The notes beneath the pieces are model-generated. The model saw nothing but the letters and a program-made list of their open reading frames with translations. It was not told where the DNA came from and did no database searches. A program made the position numbers and the translations under genes. Of a stretch of 37,134 nt of DNA, positions 31,160 through 37,134 are shown piece after piece (the first letter of the stretch is position 1; each line of letters begins with the position of its first letter). The DNA lies in NCBI GenBank assembly GCA_934085565.1, contig CAKOHG010000008.1, positions 1 through 37,134 of the forward strand. Reading direction: 5' to 3'. This stretch comes from an uncultured Bacilli bacterium. GTDB taxonomy: Bacteria > Bacillota_I > Bacilli_A > RF39 > UBA660.

Positions 31160-32788
31160 ATGACAGATATTGAAATTGCAAATCAAAATAAACCATTAGA
31201 AATAAGAGAAGTAGCTAAAAAATTAAAACTTAATTTAGACGATTTAGAATGCTATGGTAAATATAAGGCTAAAATAAACTATACAAATTACTCTAAAAAT
31301 GAAAATAGTAAATTGATTTTAGTAACTTCTATCCATCCAACTCCTTATGGCGAAGGAAAAACAACAGTTTCTATAGGAATTAATGACGCCTTACAAAAAT
31401 CAAATTACAATAGTATAGCCGTGTTACGAGAACCATCTTTAGGCCCCGTCTTTGGTATCAAAGGTGGCGCCACTGGTGGAGGGTATGCTCAAATGATTCC
31501 TATGGAAGATATTAATCTTCACTTTAATGGAGACATGCACGCCGTTACTTCATGCAACAATCTTTTATGTGCTTTAATTGATAATCATATTTTTCAAGGA
31601 AATGAATTAAATATTGATCCTGAAACTATTTGTTTTCACAGAACCATTGATATGAATGATAGAGCTTTAAGAAAAATAAATCTTTCTAACCGAGAAGAAC
31701 ATTTCTCAATTACAGCTGCCAGTGAAATCATGGCTATTTTATGTTTATCTCAAAATTTATCTGATTTAAAAGATCATTTAAATAATATTTTTATTGGTTA
31801 TTCTTTTGATAAAAAACCTATTTTTGTTCGAGATTTAAAGTGTGAAGGTGGCCTTGCTATTTTACTTAAAGAAGCTTTAAAACCAAATCTTGTACAAAGT
31901 TTAGAACATAATCCAATCCTTGTTCATGGAGGACCTTTTGCAAACATTGCTCATGGTTGTGGCTCCTTAATTTCTCTAAATCTAGGCCTTTCTTTGGCTG
32001 ACTATGTTATTACCGAAGCTGGTTTTGGATCTGATCTAGGAGCTGAAAAATTTTTTGATATTGTTTGTCGTCATGATCTAAAGCCAGATTTAGTTATTTT
32101 AAATGCCACAATTCGGTCTTTAAAATATAATGGTGGTTGTCCTAAAGAAGATATTAATACTTCATCCATATCTTATTTAAAAAATGGGATTTGTAATTTA
32201 GAAGCACATATCAATAATCTAAAGAAATTTAACACTAAAATCTTAGTTGTTTTAAATCGCTTTCATAGTGATTCTTTAGAAGAAATAAATTTTGTTAAAG
32301 AATTCGTTCAAAAATTAGATTGTCCTTTTGAAATTTGTGAAGCCTATACCAAAGGAAGCAAAGGTGCTTTAGATGTAGCTAAAAAAATTGTAGAAATGAC
32401 AAAGACACCTAACAATTTTAAGGCTCTATATTCTTTAAATGATTCCATTGAGAATAAAATTGATACAATTTGTACCAAAATATATCACGCAAATAAAGTG
32501 ATATATAGTCCTTTAGCAAAACAAAAAATTACAGAATTAAATTCACTTGGCTTTAAAACTTTACCTATTTGTATCGCCAAAACTCAATACTCTTTCAGTG
32601 ATGATAGTAAAAAGCTCGGTAACCCAGTTAACTATCCAATACATATTGAAGATATTTCTTTAAAAAGTGGAGCCGGTTTTATTGTCGTATTTTTAGGAAA
32701 AATTATTGATATGCCTGGTCTTCCTAGAACTCCTAATGCCCTAAATATGAAAATAGATGATCTAGGTAATATGAACGGATTATTTTAA
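31160..32788 (+). CDS. fhs: Formate-tetrahydrofolate ligase
   Basis: 542 residues, near the usual 555. It makes 10-formyl-tetrahydrofolate from formate, tetrahydrofolate and ATP in the cytoplasm, feeding purine and initiator-tRNA formylation. The ATP-binding loop HPTPYGEGKTT (about 59-69) is intact, as are EPSLGPVFGIKGGATGGGYAQ (family block), DMHAVTS (substrate region), HGGPFANIAHG and EAGFGSDLGAEKF. The C-terminal block MPGLPRTPNAL is present. AAGGTGATTCT precedes the ATG. It is the first gene of a unit with two unknown small proteins. Confidence 0.97.
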   Translation: MTDIEIANQNKPLEIREVAKKLKLNLDDLECYGKYKAKINYTNYSKNENSKLILVTSIHPTPYGEGKTTVSIGINDALQKSNYNSIAVLREPSLGPVFGIKGGATGGGYAQMIPMEDINLHFNGDMHAVTSCNNLLCALIDNHIFQGNELNIDPETICFHRTIDMNDRALRKINLSNREEHFSITAASEIMAILCLSQNLSDLKDHLNNIFIGYSFDKKPIFVRDLKCEGGLAILLKEALKPNLVQSLEHNPILVHGGPFANIAHGCGSLISLNLGLSLADYVITEAGFGSDLGAEKFFDIVCRHDLKPDLVILNATIRSLKYNGGCPKEDINTSSISYLKNGICNLEAHINNLKKFNTKILVVLNRFHSDSLEEINFVKEFVQKLDCPFEICEAYTKGSKGALDVAKKIVEMTKTPNNFKALYSLNDSIENKIDTICTKIYHANKVIYSPLAKQKITELNSLGFKTLPICIAKTQYSFSDDSKKLGNPVNYPIHIEDISLKSGAGFIVVFLGKIIDMPGLPRTPNALNMKIDDLGNMNGLF

Positions 32789-32806
32789 TAGAAAGGAACA
32801 CTAAAA

Positions 32807-33025
32807 ATGAAAAATGAAGATAAAATTAACAAGGCAAGATCTTTTTGTAAAGAGGTAAAAGAGTTAGCTCTTAAATATGAACTTCCTTTTTTTGTAGTAA
32901 CAGATGGAGCGAGTGCAACTTCAAATAATGGTTATGAAGCCGTTAGAAATGCTAGAGAAAATCATATAAAATGGGAAAAAGAACATAATTTTGATCCTTA
33001 TGAAGATTGGAGTAAAAATGAATAA
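32807..33025 (+). CDS. Small conserved-looking protein of unknown function
   Basis: 72 residues, cytoplasmic, charged. Contains LPFFVVTDGASATSNNG and a C-terminal acidic helix (ENHIKWEKEHNFDPYEDW). AAAGGAAC precedes the ATG; 18 nt after fhs. Its stop overlaps the next start (ATGAATAA), so it is coupled to the following gene. Function unknown. Confidence 0.75.
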   Translation: MKNEDKINKARSFCKEVKELALKYELPFFVVTDGASATSNNGYEAVRNARENHIKWEKEHNFDPYEDWSKNE

Positions 33026-33590
33026 CGTTCCTTTTTACTTTTATCATTTAGTGCCTAAAAATGCTGATATGAAAAATGGTCTAATTAGCTTAAAATATAT
33101 GTATGATCACAAATTATGGAATTTATTTGATCAAAATACTTTAAAGTATAAAGATAGGATTGTCCATGATTGGAATATCGATAAGTTTCAAAATAAAAAG
33201 AACTTACGTCGAAAAGATTATATTGAAGCTTTAAACATTTTTAGAGGTGACAATGGAGCAAGCGCTATTTATTTTTTCCGTTATCCTCCCTTTAAAAATT
33301 TAGGTTCTAAAATCGAAGAACTTTCTAAAGAAAAAGATATTTATCGAATTGATTTGAATAACCCCAAAGTTAAAGAGCATATTGAAAATATTTTCTGGGG
33401 TTTTGATCTGAATGAACAGACAAGCAAACTACTTGACAGAACTTACTATGAAAATATTTCTGTTACTGATTATTTTAGTAAATATAATGATAACTTAACC
33501 ATGAATTTTAGCCGTATCAATCATATATCTATTTATTTTAAAGAGGGATTTTGTCCCTTTGAATTATTAGAAAAAGTTCCTTGGAATTAA
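33018..33590 (+). CDS. Unknown cytoplasmic protein coupled to the 72-residue protein
   Basis: 190 residues, no signal or membrane segment. Aromatic-rich beta segments and a middle region (RGDNGASAIYFFRYPPFKN) that echoes the NGASA-type phrase in the preceding small protein. I recognise no family. Start ATG 33018 overlaps the stop of the previous gene, with GGAG five bases upstream. A strong bidirectional terminator follows at once. The pair looks like a two-gene functional unit, possibly toxin/antitoxin-like in layout, but no motif supports that; role unknown. Confidence 0.7.
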   Translation: MNNVPFYFYHLVPKNADMKNGLISLKYMYDHKLWNLFDQNTLKYKDRIVHDWNIDKFQNKKNLRRKDYIEALNIFRGDNGASAIYFFRYPPFKNLGSKIEELSKEKDIYRIDLNNPKVKEHIENIFWGFDLNEQTSKLLDRTYYENISVTDYFSKYNDNLTMNFSRINHISIYFKEGFCPFELLEKVPWN

Positions 33591-33623
33591 AAAAAGTACA
33601 TGCTATAAAGTTATGTACTTTTT
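33591..33623. terminator. Bidirectional terminator
   Basis: Perfect 11-bp stem AAAAAGTACAT / ATGTACTTTTT (33591-33601 with 33613-33623), 11-nt loop, T-rich on both outgoing strands. It ends the fhs unit and the sortase unit; the sortase stop codon lies within it. Confidence 0.8.
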
Positions 33624-34165
33624 ATATCCTTTAAAATGAAAATATAAACGTCTTGCTTATTATCTTCTTTTTTATCACATGTTGTTAAATATAGAAAATT
33701 TCCTTTCTCTTTTCTTAAATTAAGATAGCCATTTTTATCTCTAATTTCCATTTTTTGAAGTTCATAAATATATTTATAATTATGATAAATTAAGGTAGCC
33801 TCATCTTTAATTTCTAGTTTATCTAAATTTTTAAAGTACGCGATTTCACTACTTCCAGAATGGGCAGCAAGTAAAATAAGACAACTATCTTCTTGAAAAC
33901 AAAAATCTGTTAGTATCGTTACATTTTTATCCACATTATTTAAAGAAGAATTTTTGGCATATATTTTTTGTGATAGGTTTATTTTGGAGATTTCTAGCGT
34001 AGCTTCTGGCTGTTCTTTCTTTATTGTTTCACGTTCAATAAAACTATATTTATCAAAAGAAAAAGGTGAAGATAAGATATTAGTTACTTCACCGTTATTT
34101 TTTGATGTTAATAATAAGATACTACCTATTATGAGAAAAAGTATTAAACTTATTATTTTTTTCAT
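33611..34165 (-). CDS. Sortase family transpeptidase (catalytic Arg not evident)
   Basis: 184 residues. One N-terminal transmembrane helix (about 4-20) anchors an extracellular sortase barrel. His102 (LAAHSG) and Cys163 (YLTTCD) are the catalytic pair; AYFKNLDKL and the TLIYHNYKYIYEL strand are typical of sortases. The active-site Arg that normally follows the Cys by about 10-15 residues is missing: no Arg occurs after residue 151, and the position before the last strand reads KQDVYIFI. It should cut a sorting signal and join the Thr to the wall or to another protein. Its start overlaps the end of the adhesin gene by 44 nt, so the two are partners. AAGGATGG precedes the ATG. Confidence 0.85.
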   Translation of the reverse strand: MKKIISLILFLIIGSILLLTSKNNGEVTNILSSPFSFDKYSFIERETIKKEQPEATLEISKINLSQKIYAKNSSLNNVDKNVTILTDFCFQEDSCLILLAAHSGSSEIAYFKNLDKLEIKDEATLIYHNYKYIYELQKMEIRDKNGYLNLRKEKGNFLYLTTCDKKEDNKQDVYIFILKDIKST

Positions 34166-36812
34166 GAATAATAAACCATCCTTTTAAACAGATAAGAGTT
34201 ACCAAAAACAAAGGAAAACTGCTTTCTTTTTTAGTATTAGGAACAGACACATTTAATAAAGTGATTTCTTCTTTAATAGTCTTGGTATCTTCATCTTGAT
34301 ACTCTAAAACAAAATCATACTTGGTTTTATCGATGACATATCCATCTAATGTCGTTATTTCTTCGATGTAATATTCTCCCAAAGGTAAATCGCTAAAGAT
34401 AATTTCTCCATTTTCATCTGTCATTTTTTGGCTTACCAAATCATTTTTGTGATAAATTAACTTTTTGTTGACATCATAAATATCTTCTTTAGCATATAAT
34501 CCAAAAATGACTCCTTGTAACGGTTCATTATTTTCATTGGTTTTACGAACAATAATTTCTCCTTTAACCACTTCATTTTCAAAGTAAACAAGAACGATAT
34601 CTTCACTATCTTCGTCTAAGGTGACTTGCATTTTTTCATCATTATATAATAGATCCGTATTTTTCTTTTTTACTTCTTCGATTACATATGTAGACGGATA
34701 TAAATTACTAGTCATAAACTCACCAAACATGTTTGTTTCATAAATACAAGCTTCATTTTCACAGACGTATTTTTGTCGTTCTAAATCATAGATTTTAAAT
34801 TGAATATTAGCTAAATAAATTCTTTTTTGCGTACCTTTTTCTATTTTAATTAAGTGAATTTTTTTCTTAATTGGTTCATTTATGAATTCTAAATTTAATT
34901 CTTTAGTATCATCATTGATTTCAAATTCTTGATCTTTTATATATTCATAATTCTTTTTCCCTTTCACTTGTTTGATGACATACTTTCCGTAAGGAAGGAT
35001 GATTGACACATTCCCATTACTATCAGTTTCTAAAGTTTTTATAAGCTCGTTTGTCTCACGATTATAAATATTAAAAACTGCCTTTTCTTCATCTAAGTAA
35101 ATAGTATCATCATAATGATATTTTTTATTAATTTTTAGTTCTACTTTCTTTTTAATATCATAAAATGTCATAGAATAAGGAATATTAATATTTTCTTTAT
35201 CTAATGTAAAATAATGTTTTTCTTTATCCACTTCATAGCCGTATGGAGCTTTTATTTCTTGTAAGTAGTAATCTCCTAAAATAAGGTTATCCACATCTAT
35301 TTCACATTGAAAAGAGATTTCTTTAATTAAAGTTCCATCTAATAAATAAAGACCATAGATAACTTCATTATCATGACTATTAGAAATACAAGCTTTTGTT
35401 TCATTATCTTTTTTTTCAAGATGAATTTTTCCATAGTTAGGATAGTTAACAAAGTAAAAATTTATTTCTTCTTGAGATAATTCATTTATTTCAAAAGTCT
35501 CGTTAGGTATAAAATTATAATTTTCTTTACCACTTTTTTGAACTAAAGTATAACTATCATAAGGAAGTGAAATACTAGCATTTCCTTCTTTATCTGTTTT
35601 AATTTCGGCAACTAGTTTTTTACTAGTATTACTATAAATTTGAAAAACTACACCTTCCTCATTTAAAGGAATACCATTATAAGATAAATACTTTTTATTA
35701 ATTTTAATTAACGTCGTTTTAGGAACATCATAAACTTTTAATTCTAAAGGATTACTAACGTGTTCCTTAGTAATTTCAAAATAATATTTTTCTTCGTCTA
35801 ACTGATAGCCATAAGGAGCTTCTAATTCTTGTAAATAATATTTTCCTAAAGGAATATTATCTAATGTGGCTTCACAATTATGAATCGTTAATTTAGCAAA
35901 AAGATTATTCTCTTCGTCATAAACACCATAAATAGCATTTTCTAAAGAACGAGTTCCATCTACCTCACAACTATTCATAATTTTATCAAATTTTTTCAAA
36001 TTTAAAGTGCCTGCGAAACTCTGATAGCTAAAAGAAAATTTACTTCTGACATTTCCTGGTTGCATAAGGTCTTGCCCTTTATCGTGATGATAAACAATAA
36101 CACCATTTGGAAAATACTCATATTTTTTCTTCAAAGTTAATGTCACATTTTTCTTAGATGTTTCACGAGGAGTAATTGTTAAAGTATTGCCATCTAAGGA
36201 TACTTCAGAATTTCCCTTTTCAATTTCAAAATTATTTAATGATTCATCTGTTATTTGAAACGTTTTGTTTAATCCTAACTCAAAATTTTTACCATCCAAA
36301 TTAGAAGGTATTATTTTATGATTGTTCACCAAATTTTTGATAGTTTCCATTTTATTTTTTATAGGCTCTGGAGTATCGATCTTAAATGCCCATGGATTAC
36401 TTGGATTGTTTTGAGAAGTAAAACTATATTTATGACCTAGCTCATCCCAGATTAATGCTTGTGTGGCTACAAACCATTCTTTAGTAGTATGTCCAATATA
36501 AGCATATCCATAGTAGGCATATAGGCTAATTTTTTCCAATTTTTCTTTTGTTAAACCGACTTTTGATGCCAATTCACTTTCATCTAACCCTGTATATTCT
36601 TCATAACTTTCGGTTGTTTTATTAACACCCGGCTGGATACAATAGGCAACTTTTTGATTATCTGTACGAGAAAACATCTCAAAGTCCCCCCATCTTCCCG
36701 AATCTTCTACATAATGGTAATTACCTATGTAAGAAGATGTGAATGTGATTGCCTCTACTTTTGTTATATTAAATAATAAAAGTAGGACAAACATTTTAAA
36801 AATTTTCTTCAT
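34122..36812 (-). CDS. Thioester-domain adhesin with Cna-B/SpaA stalk and VPNTK sorting signal
   Basis: 896 residues. A signal peptide (about 1-21) is followed by a thioester domain: Cys58 in VAYCIQPG and Gln118 in ATQALIW are the residues expected to form the internal Cys-Gln thioester. From about 268 to 855 come six Cna-B/SpaA-like domains (E/K signatures such as YYLQELEAPYGY, YYLQEIKAPYGY, YYIEEITTLDGY). Domains 1-2 and 3-4 form a tandem duplication of about 190 residues. The C-terminus has VPNTK (857-861), a hydrophobic segment and a basic tail, a non-canonical LPXTG-type signal. Thioester adhesins can bind host proteins covalently; here that is inferred. AGGAGG precedes the ATG. Sortase follows, overlapping. 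Confidence 0.88.
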   Translation of the reverse strand: MKKIFKMFVLLLLFNITKVEAITFTSSYIGNYHYVEDSGRWGDFEMFSRTDNQKVAYCIQPGVNKTTESYEEYTGLDESELASKVGLTKEKLEKISLYAYYGYAYIGHTTKEWFVATQALIWDELGHKYSFTSQNNPSNPWAFKIDTPEPIKNKMETIKNLVNNHKIIPSNLDGKNFELGLNKTFQITDESLNNFEIEKGNSEVSLDGNTLTITPRETSKKNVTLTLKKKYEYFPNGVIVYHHDKGQDLMQPGNVRSKFSFSYQSFAGTLNLKKFDKIMNSCEVDGTRSLENAIYGVYDEENNLFAKLTIHNCEATLDNIPLGKYYLQELEAPYGYQLDEEKYYFEITKEHVSNPLELKVYDVPKTTLIKINKKYLSYNGIPLNEEGVVFQIYSNTSKKLVAEIKTDKEGNASISLPYDSYTLVQKSGKENYNFIPNETFEINELSQEEINFYFVNYPNYGKIHLEKKDNETKACISNSHDNEVIYGLYLLDGTLIKEISFQCEIDVDNLILGDYYLQEIKAPYGYEVDKEKHYFTLDKENINIPYSMTFYDIKKKVELKINKKYHYDDTIYLDEEKAVFNIYNRETNELIKTLETDSNGNVSIILPYGKYVIKQVKGKKNYEYIKDQEFEINDDTKELNLEFINEPIKKKIHLIKIEKGTQKRIYLANIQFKIYDLERQKYVCENEACIYETNMFGEFMTSNLYPSTYVIEEVKKKNTDLLYNDEKMQVTLDEDSEDIVLVYFENEVVKGEIIVRKTNENNEPLQGVIFGLYAKEDIYDVNKKLIYHKNDLVSQKMTDENGEIIFSDLPLGEYYIEEITTLDGYVIDKTKYDFVLEYQDEDTKTIKEEITLLNVSVPNTKKESSFPLFLVTLICLKGWFIIHEKNNKFNTFSHNR

Positions 36813-36893
36813 ATTTTTTTCCTCCTACTTATATATACAAGAAAAATCTTTGATTTCCTTTTTTTTATGATAAAAATCGTTCGTCAAAATTCG

Positions 36894-36923
36894 ACAAAAA
36901 AACAAGGATTTTTACTTCCTTGT
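36894..36923 (-). terminator. Terminator of the right-edge gene
   Basis: Minus-strand hairpin ACAAGGA / TCCTTGT (36917-36923 with 36902-36908), 8-nt loop, followed by seven T. The adhesin promoter region lies beyond it, with a TATATA-rich stretch near 36830 but no convincing -35. Confidence 0.75.
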
Positions 36924-36924
36924 C

Positions 36925-37134
36925 TTAATTTGTAATTAATTCTTTTGAAGATATCTCTTTTATTTTTTCTATACTTAAACCTGTTATCTTAGAAATATAA
37001 GACACATCTTTATTATCCTTCAATAAATTTTCAGCTGTTAACTTTAATCCTTGTTCAATACCTTGTTCTAAACCTTGCTCTAAACCTTGTTCTAAGCCCT
37101 GCTCAATGCCTTGTTGTCTACCTATTTTAATACC
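36925..37134 (-). CDS. C-terminal end of an Rpn/PD-(D/E)XK transposase-like nuclease (partial)
   Basis: Only the last 69 residues are in the window; the 5' part lies beyond the right edge. It reads GRQQGIEQGLEQGLEQG ... then a helical tail ending SKELITN. Runs of (G-I/L-E-Q) followed by a short helix are characteristic of the C-termini of Rpn/YhgA-like recombination-promoting nucleases (PD-(D/E)XK transposase family). The catalytic core is not visible, so activity cannot be judged. Confidence 0.6.
   Translation of the reverse strand, partial: GIKIGRQQGIEQGLEQGLEQGLEQGIEQGLKLTAENLLKDNKDVSYISKITGLSIEKIKEISSKELITN
37051..37110 (-). repeat. 12-bp tandem repeat (x5) coding for GLEQ/GIEQ
   Basis: Five successive 12-bp units of the form GGN-(TTA/ATT)-GA(A/G)-CA(A/G) inside the partial nuclease gene. 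The units differ at synonymous positions, so they are not freshly expanded. Confidence 0.75.

Noticed and set aside
37051..37110. CRISPR-like array suggested by regular 12-bp repeats
   Set aside because: Repeats are contiguous without spacers and encode an in-frame protein repeat.

Overview
The window is very AT-rich, uses the standard bacterial code (TGA is a true stop, for example at the ATGA overlap of the two-component genes) and carries Gram-positive hallmarks: whiA, the cdaA-cdaR pair, a sortase with a thioester adhesin, LysM and M23 proteins, and an ssrA gene of Bacilli type. I infer a walled, low-GC Bacillota/Bacilli-like bacterium, plausibly an uncultured gut lineage; no species is identifiable from the sequence.

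Layout. 1-394: three tandem minus-strand promoters, a boxA-like leader and what looks like the first bases of a 16S rRNA gene leaving the left edge. 395-7513: mostly minus-strand housekeeping genes (DUF402 phosphatase, S41 protease, a thioredoxin-fold-like membrane protein, a LolA-like lipoprotein, cdaR-cdaA for c-di-AMP, whiA) plus one small plus-strand DUF378 gene. 7572-14152: a five-gene minus operon, M23 hydrolase > giant pilin-like protein with a thrombospondin-1-like segment > small anchored protein > second giant pilin-like protein > small anchored protein. 14225-17049: two tandem paralogous surface proteins, each driven by a consensus -35/-10 pair separated by a pure G tract (11 and 10 Gs), which is the architecture of a slipped-strand phase-variable promoter. 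17064-17315 holds a possible small XRE-like regulator on the other strand.

17371-22987: response regulator, histidine kinase, an unknown protein and an FtsX/MacB-type ABC transporter in one tightly coupled operon. 23064-29497: membrane and surface proteins of mostly unknown function (TasA-like, polytopic, LysM, PH-like, and a large Cys-rich repeat protein). 29587-29960: tmRNA, whose promoter overlaps that of the divergent Cys-rich gene. 30108-33590, plus strand: a transglutaminase/papain-like Cys-His-Asp protein, formate-tetrahydrofolate ligase and two unknown small proteins. 33611-36812: a sortase overlapping a thioester/Cna-B adhesin. The right edge cuts a gene whose tail resembles Rpn/PD-(D/E)XK transposase-like nucleases.

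The most notable content is the cell-surface island at about 7.5-17.3 kb: secreted hydrolase, eukaryote-like pilins, and twin surface proteins under apparent on/off promoter control with an almost identical recombinogenic core. Much of the rest of the window also serves the envelope (sortase/adhesin, Cys-rich protein, ABC/two-component system).
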